Positions 10,425 through 20,221 of a stretch of DNA of 64,000 bases are shown one piece after another; the first letter of the stretch is position 1; each line of letters opens with the position of its first letter. Under the pieces are notes generated by a model. That model made no database searches. It was not told the origin of the DNA and saw only the letters and a list, made by a program, of their open reading frames with translations. Where the stretch lies: contig CM031607.1 in the NCBI GenBank assembly GCA_018398815.1, positions 91,035,738-91,099,737 on the forward strand, read 5' to 3'. Position numbers and translations under genes: made by a program. The stretch comes from Conus ventricosus. Lineage: Eukaryota > Mollusca > Gastropoda > Neogastropoda > Conidae.

Positions 10425-11930
10425 TGTCAGTCAGTCAGACCTTCACGGCTCTTGTTCTTTGTCATCATGACCTTCACGGCTTCTTTTCTTGTCAGTCAGT
10501 CATGACCTTCACGGCTTCTTGTTCTTGTCAGTCAGTCATGACCTTCACGGCTTCTTGTTCTTGTCATCAGTCATGACCTTCACGGCTTCTTGTTCTTGTC
10601 AGTCAGTCATGACCTTCACGGCTTCTTGTTCTGTCAGTCAGTCATGACCTTCACGGCTTCTTTTTTCTTGTCAGTCAGTCATGACCTTCACGGCTTCTTG
10701 TTCTTGTCAGTCAGTCATGACCTCACGGCTTCTTGTTCTTGTCAGTCAGTCATGACCTTCACGGCTTCTTGTTCTTGTCAGTCAGTCATGACCTTCACGC
10801 TTCTTGTTCTTGTCAGTCAGTCATGACCTTCACGGCTTCTTGTTCTTGTCAGTCAGTCATGACCTTCACGGCTTCTTGTTCTTGTCAGTCAGTCATGACC
10901 TTAAACGGCTTCTTGTTCTTGTCGGTCAGTCATGACCTTCACGGCTTCTTGTTCTTGTCAGTCAGTCATGACCTTCACGGCTTCTTGTTCTCTCAGTCAG
11001 TCATGACCTTCACGCTTCTTGTTCTTGTCAGTCAGTCATGACCTTCACGGCTTCTTGTTCTTGTCAGTCAGTCATGACCTTCACGGCTTCTTGTTCTTGT
11101 CAGTCAGTCATGACCTTCACGGCTTCTTGTTCTTGTCAGTCAGTCATGACCTTCACGGCTTCTTTTTTCTTGTCAGTCAGTCATGCCCCTTCACGGCTTC
11201 TTGTTCTTGTCAGTCAGTCATGACCTTCACGGCTTCTTGTTCTTGTCAGTCAGTCATGACCTTCAGGGCTTCTTGTTCTTGTCAGTCAGTCATGACCTTC
11301 ACGGCTTCTTGTTCTTGTCAGTCAGTCATGACCTTCGCGGCTTCTTGTTCTTGTCAGTCAGTCATGACCTTGACGGCTTCTTGTTCTTGTCAGTCAGTCA
11401 TGACCTTCACGGCTTCTTGTTCTTGTCAGTCAGTCATGACCTTCACGGCTTCTTGTTCTTGTCAGTCAGTCATGACCTTCACGGCTTCTTGTTCTTGTCA
11501 GTCAGTCATGACCTTGACGGCTTCTTGTTCTTGTCAGTCAGTCATGACCTTCGCGGCTTCTTGTTCTTGTCAGTCAGTCATGACCTTCACGGCTTCTTGT
11601 TCTTGTCAGTCAGTCATGACCTCGCGGCTTCTTGTTCTTGTCAGTCAGTCATGACCTTGACGGCTTCTTGTTCTTGTCAGTCAGTCATGACCTTCACGGC
11701 TTCTTGTTCTTGTCAGTCAGTCATGACCTTCACGGCTTCTTGTTCTTGTCAGTCAGTCATGACCTTCACGGCTTCTTGTTCTTGTCATCAGTCATGACCT
11801 TCACGGCTTCTTGTTCTTGTCAGTCAGTCATGACCTTCACGGCTTCTTGTTCTTGTCAGTCAGTCATGACCTTCACGGCTTCTTGTTCTTGTCAGTCAGT
11901 CATGACCTTCACGGCTTCTTGTTCTCATTG
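10425..11930. repeat. 36-bp minisatellite, about 42 copies
   Basis: Very regular array; TCATGACCTTCACGGCTTCT followed by TGTTCTTGTCAGTCAG recurs at exactly 36 bp (for example 11041 and 11077). Because 36 is divisible by three, several frames stay open for 200 residues. Codon-neutral indels are not favoured over others, so it is not treated as coding. Confidence 0.95.
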
Positions 11931-12814
11931 TGTCTGTTTTCATTATTCCTCACTTCTTTCCTCCCTTCGTCAGTTTTACGCTCTCCTTTTCTTGTTCTTC
12001 ATAAATCGTTCCTTATGGGTCTTCTCATCCTCCTAATCCGTCTGTCATTCGCTACTTCTAGTCCTGTCCGTCAATGAAATTTTCACGTTCTTTCCCCCCG
12101 TCCATTGTGGATGATTTTCACGTTGTTCCTAATTCATCGTGTCCATTTCGCGTTTTTATCCCCTCGCTGCGTCCCATCATTCTCGTCATCACTTCATCTA
12201 TTTCTTCCTGTATTGAATTATTCGGACAGTATCTTACTTTTATGTAGTCCATCGTCATGACGCTCTTTCTCTCTTCCTCTTTTCTTGTCCCGTCCCCTGT
12301 TCATCATTTCCACCTTTTCTTCTTTTCACCTCGTGAAAAATGCATTGTTCTTTCGTTTCATTCCCCCACCCCCCACCCTCTCCTCCAGTTTGACCCTCGC
12401 TGGATCGTAGTCACGCTGTTTTATTTTCATAAAATCAATCATTCTCATGGTGCTCTCGAATCTCATACGACGTTTTGTCCACCAAACATTATTTTCACAT
12501 TCTTCTCTTCGTTTCTCCATGGCTATCATGTCATCTCATTCCGCCTCTCATTTGTTATTGTCTATTAGTCACCACTCACGTTTTTCTCCCTTCATACTTC
12601 ACTATTCTTACGTTTTCCGTTTTTATCTCGTCCTTTTTGCGTTTTTCTTACGTTCCAGCTATCTCCTCCAAACTGTTTTTGCATCATGTTCTCGTCCCTC
12701 TTCCATCCCGCTTCCTCTTCCTCTCCTGTTTCCATAGTTTATTCATTATTTTCTCGTTTCTTCTCATTCTCACATGATCTTCACGTCCCGTCCATCATTC
12801 CATATTCTCATGCT
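11931..12814. other. Pyrimidine-rich spacer between arrays
   Basis: T- and C-rich sequence with occasional TTTTCACGTTCTT motifs shared with neighbouring repeats. No gene is visible on either strand. Confidence 0.5.
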
Positions 12815-13738
12815 CCAGTCAGTCAGTCCTTCAGTGTGGTCACATTCTCCTCCCAGTCAGTCAGTCCTTCAGTGTGTTTTACATTCTCCTCCAGTCAGTC
12901 ATCCTTCATGTGTTCACATTCTCCTCCAGTCCCGTCAGTTTTTTCAGTGTGTTCACATTTCTCCTCCAGTCCCGTCAGTCCTTCAGTGTGTTCACATTCT
13001 CCTCCAGTCAGTCAGCCTTCAGTGTGGTCACATTCTCCTCCAGTCAGTCAGTCCTTAGTGTGTTCACATTCTCCTCCAGTCCCGTCAGTCCTTCATGTGT
13101 TCACATTCTCCTCCAGTCAGTCAGTCCTTCAGTGTGGTCACATTCTCCTCCAGTCAGTCAGTCCTTCAGTGTGTTCACATTCTCCTCCAGTCAGTCAGTC
13201 CTTCAGTGTGGTCACATTCTCCTCCAGTCAGTCAGTCCTTCATGTGTTCACATTCTCCTCCAGTCAGTCAGTCCTTCAGTGTGGTCACATTCTCCTCCAG
13301 TCAGTCAGTCCTTCAGTGTGTTCACATTCTCCTCCATCAGTCAGTCCTTCAGTGTGTTCACATTCTCCTCCAGTCAGTNNNNNNNNNNNNNNNNNNNNNN
13401 NNNNNNNNNNNNNNNNNNNNNNNNNNNNNNNNNNNNNNNNNNNNNNNNNNNNNNNNNNNNNNNNNNNNNNNNNNNNNNNNNNNNNNNNNNNNNNNNNNNN
13501 NNNNNNNNNNNNNNNNNNNNNNNNNNNNNNNNNNNNNNNNNNNNNNNNNNNNNNNNNNNNNNNNNNNNNNNNNNNNNNNNNNNNNNNNNNNNNNNNNNNN
13601 NNNNNNNNNNNNNNNNNNNNNNNNNNNNNNNNNNNNNNNNNNNNNNNNNNNNNNNNNNNNNNNNNNNNNNNNNNNNNNNNNNNNNNNNNNTTCAGTCCTT
13701 CAGTGTGTTCACATTCTCCTCCAGTCAGTCAGTCATTA
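12815..13738. repeat. 37-bp minisatellite containing an assembly gap
   Basis: Unit CTTCAGTGTGTTCACATTCT plus CCTCCAGTCAGTCAGTC, period 37 bp (13127 to 13164). About 16 copies are visible. GTGTGTTCAC and GTGTGGTCAC versions alternate over part of the array (about 13100-13320), a 74-bp higher-order tendency. Confidence 0.92.
13379..13690. other. Assembly gap (312 N) inside the 37-bp array
   Basis: A run of N flanked on both sides by the same 37-bp repeat. Its size, not a round number, may reflect an estimated length; about eight units would fit. Confidence 0.98.
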
Positions 13739-13744
13739 TTTTCA

Positions 13745-14245
13745 CCTTCCTCTGGCGACATCAGTCATTCATCGTTTTCACGTTCTTCACCAGTCGGTCA
13801 TTCATCGTTTTCACGTTCTTCACCAGTCGGTCATTCATCGTTTTCACGTTCTTCTCCAGTCTGTCATTCATCGTTTTCACGTTCTTCTGCAGTCGGTCAT
13901 TCATCGTTTTCACGTTCTTCTCCAGTCGGTCATTCATCGTTTTCACGTTCTTCTTCGTCATTCATCGTTTTCACGTTCTTCTTCGGTCATTCGTTCACCT
14001 TTTTAAAGTTCTTCTCAGGCAGTCATTCGTTGTTTTCAAGTTCTTCTCAATCGGTCATTCATCATTTTCATGTTCTTTTCCAGTCAGTCACTTGTCATTT
14101 TAACACTCGTCTCCAGTTATCGTTTCCTCATTCTTCTCCCGTCAGTCATTCATCATTTTCACGTTCTTCGATGATCAATCAGTCTTCATATTTACGCTCA
14201 TCTCCTGTCAATTATTTATCATTTTCATATTATTCTTCCATTTGT
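13745..14245. repeat. 33-bp minisatellite decaying to the right
   Basis: TCATTCATCGTTTTCACGTT followed by CTTCTCCAGTCGG repeats at 33 bp, about 7 clean copies to 13990, then increasingly diverged units to 14245. Confidence 0.88.
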
Positions 14246-14850
14246 CATCCAACATTTTCAGTGAAACAATAGCAGCAGAGTTGTTGCTGAAACCAAAATT
14301 GTATTATTTCCTGATTTTCGCCATTCTGAAATATCTGAATCCAAAAATGTGCACAACGTGTTGGAAAATAAAAGAAATCAAGAATAACTGTAAATCCTAT
14401 CCTATCAAATGAAGAAGAATTGTTTGTCATGAGATCTTTTGACAAAGCACAGGCACTCTCTGAGAACAGTTTATCATCAAGTCTCACTTCTGATATAAAA
14501 AAAAAATTGAATACAGAAAGATGAGGCTGTATCTGTTAATCAAAGACCAAATTCATATTTTACATACAAGGAATTTAAAGAATATTTGACGTTTCTTTTC
14601 GCTGTAAAAGTGTTGTTGTATTCTATTTGTTAAAAAAAACCAAACAAACCCCACTAGAAGTCGTTTTGAAAAGCCTCTGGGGAAAATGTATAGTCCTGGT
14701 ATATCAGGCAGGTAAAAAAAAAAGGTTGATGCACATAAGATAAAATATTGGGTAGCAATATATTATTTTTACGTCATGAAGTCCAATCAATTCAAAATCA
14801 TGCCGCAAATAGCTAGCGGTGATGTACCAGTGAGCTGCTTAACATTCGTA
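14246..14850. other. AT-rich unique sequence
   Basis: No repeat or gene recognised. Stop codons are frequent in all frames. It separates the minisatellite chain from the inverted-repeat element. Confidence 0.6.
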
Positions 14851-14991
14851 CCGGTGTAACAGCCCATTCTTACCCCCCCCCCCCACCTCTCTGGAACTTA
14901 CCCGGGGTAAGTCTGGGCTAGCCTACTTTTACCCCAGGGGTCATTCCAGGACTAGCTGGAACTTACCCCCCTAGTTGGAACTGACCCCCCA
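14851..14991 (+). repeat. Left inverted-repeat arm
   Basis: About 141 bp, pairing with the right arm. It contains AACTTACCCGGGGTAAGT, itself a near-palindrome, so each arm can also fold locally. Confidence 0.8.
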
Positions 14992-14994
14992 GTC

Positions 14995-15392
14995 ATCTAC
15001 ATTGTACAAGGTACACAGGCACTCAGAAGATACTAATTAACTGTAAAATAGTTAAAATCTTTGATACACATTAAAGTGACCAATGGTCAGTGACACTGAC
15101 CACTGGTTGTCTGCATTGCACAAGGTATACAAACACTCATGAGACACTGATAAACTGTAAAATATTCGAAATATCTGATTTACGTCATAGTGACCAGTGG
15201 TCAGTGACACTGACCACCAGTCGTCTGCATTGTACAAGGTACACAGGTACTCGGGAGACTATAATCAGCCGTGAAATAGTTAAAATCTCCGATTTACATC
15301 ATAATGACCAGTGATCAGTGGCACTGACCACTAGTCATCTGCATTGTACAAGCTAAGGTACACAGGTACTCAAGAGATTAAATAGCTGTAAA
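14995..15392. repeat. ~114-bp tandem repeat, about 3.5 copies
   Basis: TCTGCATTGTACAAGGTACACAGG-like blocks recur at about 14996, 15110, 15224 and 15338, each followed by TGACCANTGGTCAGTGACACTGACCA. The latter contains the interrupted palindrome TGGTCAGTG...CACTGACCA. Confidence 0.85.
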
Positions 15393-15606
15393 TAGTTAAT
15401 AGAGGCAAACCGGGATGAAGCAACAACGATACGTGGTCACAACGACATTTTGTCACAACTACGCTTGGTCACACTGGCACTTGGTCACATTGGCATGTAG
15501 CCGTCTTTCTTTCCCACGCATGTACGGGCGTACTCACACACCCGAATATTGACCCACGCATGTAAGCTAGCGCGAGAAATGTTAATACGTATGTTAGTGA
15601 ACCAGG
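15393..15606. other. Interior of the inverted-repeat element
   Basis: Includes three loose copies of a GGTCACAN(5-9)TTGGTCACA motif at about 15433-15490. No coding sequence. Confidence 0.5.
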
Positions 15607-15609
15607 GTG

Positions 15610-15704
15610 TGTGTGTGTGGGGGGGGGGGGGGGGGGGGGGGGAGGGGATGGGGGCGGGAGGGGGATGGGGGGGGGGAAGGGGATGGGGGGGGGGGGGGGG
15701 TTGG
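15610..15704 (+). repeat. G-rich tract
   Basis: Runs of 8 to 22 G separated by single A, T or GAT, following a GT tract. It should form G-quadruplexes on the plus strand. Exact run lengths are unreliable. Confidence 0.85.
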
Positions 15705-16039
15705 GGAAGTAGGAGGTCCATCTATTGAGAAGTCTAGAACTACACTTTGTCTAAACCTACTGACTCTTTGTAGGAAATGGGAGAGAGGGGTAAATATGCA
15801 GGCTAACACAATTTTAGTTTCAAAGCCAGACGACTGCAGGCGGAAATCTAAACAAATCTTAAATAAACGTTTGTCCACGTTCTCTGGGCGGTTCGCTAAC
15901 ATTTATTTAAGATTTGTTAACACAATTTTGTTTTAAGGCGGGTATACGTGTTGGGAAAAGGCAGAGGAAAACCCTGAATAACTCTCTCTTGTTTGAAGGA
16001 TGGGATGGGGTGGAGGAGGATTCCAAAAAGTCATAGATT
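15705..16039. other. Unique interior sequence
   Basis: Contains an imperfect inverted pair around 15845-15925 (AAATCTAAACAAATCTTAAA and TTTAAGATTTG). No gene seen. Confidence 0.45.
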
Positions 16040-16256
16040 AACCCTTTGGGGGGGGGGGGGGTAAATCCAGACAAGCCCAAACTTACCCCGCTGGGGTAAG
16101 TTCCAACTGGGGGGGGGGGGGGGGGAGGCGGTAAGTTATAGCTAGTCCTAGAATGACCCCCGGGTCCTAGAATGACCCCCGGGGGTAAAAGCAGGCTAGC
16201 CCAGACTTACCCCGGGGTAAGTTCCAGAGGGGGGTAAGAACGGGCTGTTACACCGG
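16040..16256 (-). repeat. Right inverted-repeat arm
   Basis: Reverse complement of the left arm, extended by an extra AACTTACCCC/GGGGTAAGTT unit and a duplicated GGGGTCATTC block. It ends at CACCGG 16251-16256. Confidence 0.8.
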
Positions 16257-16272
16257 CTTCCAGTGAGGACAC

Positions 16273-16273
<1 letters not shown>

Positions 16274-16311
<38 letters not shown>

Positions 16312-16587
16312 GTGTGTGTGTGTGACGTACGTCTTGTGCATGCGCATGGTTGAATATGTATATGTGTACGTAAGTGCTCGCGTATGGTTGTATATGTGCG
16401 GGCCAGCGCGCGGGTGCATGTATGCGTGTGTGCGTGGGTGCGTGTGTGTGTGTGTGTGTGTGCGCGTTTTGTGTGCGCGCGCATGACAGTATATGTATGT
16501 ATTAGTGCGTGTGCGCGCGCATTTTTGTGCATGTCCATGCGTGCTTGCGCGCGCACGCACGAGCATTTGTTTGCGCTTGTATGTATA

Positions 16588-16649
<62 letters not shown>

Positions 16650-16725
16650 CGCATTGTGTGGTGTGTGTGTGAGTGTGTATGTGTGTACGCTTGCTTGCGT
16701 GCGCTCGTGTTTTGTGTGTGTATTG
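16274..16725. repeat. GT microsatellite with GCGC and GTAT variants
   Basis: Long (GT)n runs, purest at about 16590-16640, with interspersed TGCGCGCG and GTATGT. Alternating purine-pyrimidine sequence of this kind is Z-DNA-prone. Frames rich in Cys/Val or His/Thr are shadows. Confidence 0.95.
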
Positions 16726-17204
16726 ACGGGGGTGGGGGGATCGGGGCCGCATGGGCGGCATTTTCGCGCATCCTTGTAAATTGATGTGTTGGTGGTGGAG
16801 GAGCGACAGGACAGGGGGAAAGATACGGATGAAGAGATGTTGAGGAAGGGGGCGGGGAGAGTATGTGTCGGTACGTTTTCAGTGAAATATGTTTGTGTTG
16901 TTTTGACCAATTGCACTGTTTTTTGAATGACTTTACCCAACACGGAGATGGCTGAAACATGCACATGGAATGAAATGGGCCTGCATATTCGGGAGAGAAA
17001 ACACTAGTAACTAGATCACAACGGGGAGAATCCGACATCATTGCTACAACATGGAGTATTAGATGACAAAACTTTACAACATTCACAAAACGAAGTTTTG
17101 GGATTCTCGCTTAATTAGTAATTTCATTTGCAGTTTCATACTGAGAATTTGTGATAATGACAACAAGGAAAAGATAAAAAAAAATTGTTACAGCAGTTGG
17201 TGCT
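16726..17204. other. Unique spacer
   Basis: No repeat or gene recognised; stops in all frames from 16900 onward. Confidence 0.5.
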
Positions 17205-17210
17205 TCACCA

Positions 17211-17687
17211 TGAGATCACGATACAAACAACAACAACACACCTCCGTTACCACAGCCACCAGCCTAGATCACGATACAAACAACAACAACACACCTCCGT
17301 TACCACAGCCACCAGCCTAGATCACGATACAAACAACAACAATACACCTCCGTTACCACAGCCACCAGCCTAGATCACGATACAAACAACAACACACCTC
17401 CGTTACCACAGCCACCAGCCTAGATCACGATACAAACAACAACAATACACCTCCGTTACCACAGCCACCAGCCTAGATCACGATACAAACAACAACAACA
17501 CACCTCCGTTACCACAGCCACCAGCCTAGATCACGATACAAACAACAACAACACACCTCCGTTACCACAGCCACCAGCCTAGATCACGATACAAACAACA
17601 ACAACACACCTCCGTTACCACAGCCACCAGCCTAGATCACGATACAAACAACAACAACACACCTCCGTTACCACAGCCACCAGCCTC
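17211..17687. repeat. 53-bp minisatellite, 9 copies
   Basis: AGATCACGATACAAACAACA then ACAACACACCTCCGTTACCA and CAGCCACCAGCCT at an exact 53-bp period (17213 to 17266). Copies differ by one CAA triplet and single bases. Unrelated to the 53-bp repeat at 85-575. Confidence 0.96.
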
Positions 17688-18345
17688 GTCCGATCAAAAC
17701 TGATTTATCGATAAGAAGTTTATTTATCAACCCCGCACACTCTGTAGAATAAAATACAATTTACTGTCAGTAGGGCCACTGAATTAGTTCTTGGCAATCC
17801 GAGACGTACAAATATGTTGAATTCATACCAAAAAGCTGGCTCTTTCAGAACGAGGTAAGTTGTCGAAAGTTAATCGTTTTCATTCAGAGTTTTTTTCTGG
17901 GGGTCTTGAATTTCATTCAAAGTTTTTTTGTGTGGTCTTGAATTCAAAAAAAAGTATTCTTAAATTCTGGCAACAAGTATCAAAAAGATCTAGACACACG
18001 CTGTCTTTCCTCAGCCAGTTAGAAGTTAAAGAGATGAAGTTAACAAACAATGCAATGTTGTTCTTCCATCTGTTTCATCAGGTCCAACAGTGCCTGTCAT
18101 GCCTCACTGAGAGAACCAACCGGTCAAATCTGATCATGATTATATTGCTCTGACTGCAGGTGAAAGCAGTAATAATTTATCATCTGACAACGCAAGCGTT
18201 TCTTTTCTGAGACCCAAGAACATGTTAAAGCCGTGTATATAAATTATCAACAAAAATATTAACAGATGGCCAATCCAAGAATCACGCACACGTTCTGGAT
18301 TTTAAAAAAAATTGAGAATACAATAATAATTTTGGCTTGGTATCA
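17688..18345. other. AT-rich spacer, possibly 3' flank of the dead non-LTR element
   Basis: On the minus strand it lies just 3' of the reverse transcriptase C-terminal remnant and could hold its 3' untranslated region, but no recognisable tail was found. Two copies of GAATTTCATTCAAAG-like sequence occur at about 17876-17930. Confidence 0.4.
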
Positions 18346-18639
18346 CTAATATTCCACTTCCTTTTCCCAGGTCCATGTGACGTCACTGGGGCATGGCACT
18401 GAAGAACTGTTCACCAGATTCCTCCGATTCTGTCGGTTGTGCTCCATGGTCTTGGGCTCTACAGACGGTTTCCCTGTCCATTCTGCAATGTTGTCAGTCT
18501 TTTTCCCCCTTTTTTTCTGGCTTCTCCGTGGTCTGGCTCTTTCAACACTGTCCTGGGTCATTGTTTTAGCGGGGCCGTTGGATCTTTATGACAATGCCAA
18601 CTTTATGACAATGCCACTCTCTTGGCTTTGCTGACGTCA

Positions 18640-18800
18640 GCAGATCTTTGTATGGCCCGATGTGTTGTTGTAGGGCCCGATGTGCTGTTGTAGGGCCCGA
18701 TGTGTTGTAGGGCCCGATGTGTTGTAGGGCCCGATGTGTTGTAGGGCCCGATGTGTTGTAGGGCCCGATGTGCTGTTGTAGGGCCCGATGTGCTGTTTGA
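18640..18800. repeat. 17/20-bp minisatellite derived from the RT frame
   Basis: TGTTGTAGGGCCCGATG and a longer TGTGCTGTTGTAGGGCCCGA version, about 8 copies. On the minus strand one unit reads QHIGPYN, the same motif the dead RT shows next to it (IKQHIGPY ... KDLLT). The repeat therefore grew from a piece of the retrotransposon coding sequence. Confidence 0.88.
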
Positions 18801-18801
18801 T

Positions 18802-18813
18802 GGTCTGGCGCAC
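18802..18813 (+). repeat. SINE target-site duplication, left
   Basis: GGTCTGGCGCAC, identical to 19256-19267. It is part of the host RT pseudogene (reverse complement codes VRQT). Confidence 0.95.
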
Positions 18814-19255
18814 GGGGGCCGGAATAGCTCAGTGGTAGAGCGCCGGACTCGTAACCCTGGGGTTGCGGGTTAGAATCTTCGCCAAATCGTTTCGGTACAG
18901 GGGAATTTTTCCCTCGGAGTTAACATTGGTTCTGACTCCATTCCCCGTACAGTCCTTCGAATGAGACTATAAACCGAGGTTCTGTGTGTGAACGCACGCA
19001 TAAAATCTTGCACACACGTAAAATCTTATCACCAACTTTCGGAAGAGAAGGCCAGTTTGGCCGTTGGTATGGAAGACACATTACACATAGCATGCACCTT
19101 CCCCGAAGATGGAGTATGGCTGCCTTAATGGCGGGGTAAAAAACGGTTATACACACAAAACTCCACTCCCTTTGTTGGGCAAATGGGATTAATACCTGCC
19201 TGTCTATACAGGGCCGTCTCCGCAGGAGTGTCGGCCTGCGTGCGCAGAAGAAGAA
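18814..19255 (+). mobile_element. tRNA-derived SINE, 442 bp, full length
   Basis: The head has a good RNA polymerase III A box (TAGCTCAGTGGTAGAGCG, about 18825-18842) and a weakened B box (GGTTAGAATCT, about 18868-18878). The anticodon arm around CTCGTAA pairs poorly, so this is not a tRNA gene. A non-tRNA body follows, with a conserved-looking stretch around ATGAGACTATAAACCGAGG and a distal section with TATGGCTGCCTTAATGGCGG. The 3' end is AGAAGAAGAA. Perfect 12-bp duplications (18802-18813, 19256-19267) define the ends. Body and tail resemble SINEs I associate with gastropods; that is recognition from memory, not a search. Confidence 0.9.
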
Positions 19256-19267
19256 GGTCTGGCGCAC
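19256..19267 (+). repeat. SINE target-site duplication, right
   Basis: GGTCTGGCGCAC, perfect copy of 18802-18813, directly after the AGAAGAAGAA tail. Confidence 0.95.
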
Positions 19268-20221
19268 TTGTTCATCGGTGATATGATCAGTTTATCTGAT
19301 TATAGTATATTGCAGTGGTATCTCATTTCTATGATTGGGTTCTTTCTTCCAGATCCCTGTATCGTCTGTATGTAGGAAAATGAAATTTACCCGTGCATGT
19401 AGGAGCCAGATTTGTATTTCAGTGTCATATCATGGTCTGTCTGTACAGGGTTCATTCGCACAGAACTGACATCTTTGCTGCTTTTGAGAGGATATCTGAT
19501 TTAAATTCCCCCATCGCTGAAAATTAAATCCCAGTTATATGAACTGTTTGAGTTCCTGGCTGAAATAAATCCCCGATATATGAACTGTTCGACAGTTCCT
19601 AGCTTCTATCCATGGTTGTATCGGTACTGAAGGTGGTGTTGTGGCTGGCCTTTAGCTTGGTCTTCTCGGTGTTGATATCCGTACTATGTGTGATCGACGT
19701 TTCATTCAGAGTGTTAACAAGCTCAGTGAGTTCTTGTTCATTGCCCGCTAAGATGCCGAAGTTTTCTGCAGAGTGAAGTTTCGTGATAGATATTCTTGCA
19801 GTGCTGATTGTGTCGACATGATCTTAAGTGGATCTTTCATGATGCATTCCAGGACTATGTTGACAAGTATTTAGAGAGTCGAGGGGCCCTGACCAGTCGT
19901 AACTGATATGTGGGACCACTTTCCAGTTGCGCCCTTTGTGAGTACTTCACAGGTCGCTTCGGCGTGTGCTTCCTGGATGTTGTTGGTTAACTTTGTCCCG
20001 AGATCAGATTTTTTCATAACGGTCTTAAGCACCCCAGGCCAGACTCTGTCAAACGCCTCTTTGAAGTTTGTGAAGACGTGATGGAACTCCTGGTGTTGCA
20101 GGTGTTTTTGGCGAAGGGTTAAAAGATCTGTTCTATACTAAATCCGTTAAGACAAGAGCGGTGTCTGTCTGCAAATGTAATCTGTTCAGAATGATTTTGA
20201 ATATTGTTTTGCTCACATTGC

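Larger units (their letters stand above)
14851..16256. mobile_element. Inverted-repeat (MITE/foldback-like) element, about 1.4 kb
   Basis: The left end, CCGGTGTAACAGCCC then TTCTTACCCCCC and CTGGAACTTACC (14851-14991), reappears as its reverse complement at the right end (about 16040-16256). The arms share GGGGTAAGTCTGGGCTAGCC, TTTTACCCC, GGGGTCATTC and CTAGCT blocks in the same order. The right arm has an internal duplication of the GGGGTCATTCTAGGAC block. No transposase frame lies between the arms and I found no target-site duplication, so the superfamily is unassigned. The interior holds a ~114-bp tandem repeat and a G-rich tract. Confidence 0.8.

Noticed and set aside
10425..11930. Mucin-like repeat protein from the 36-bp array
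   Set aside because: Several frames are equally open, indels that break frame occur freely, and no signal peptide, exon structure or flanking coding sequence is seen.
15607..15936. Gly-rich open frame at the G tract
   Set aside because: Its first half is only the translation of poly-G; the rest has no recognisable domain.
18814..18890. Functional tRNA gene
   Set aside because: The A box is good but the B box and anticodon stem are degenerate. The sequence continues into a SINE body and is bounded by target duplications.
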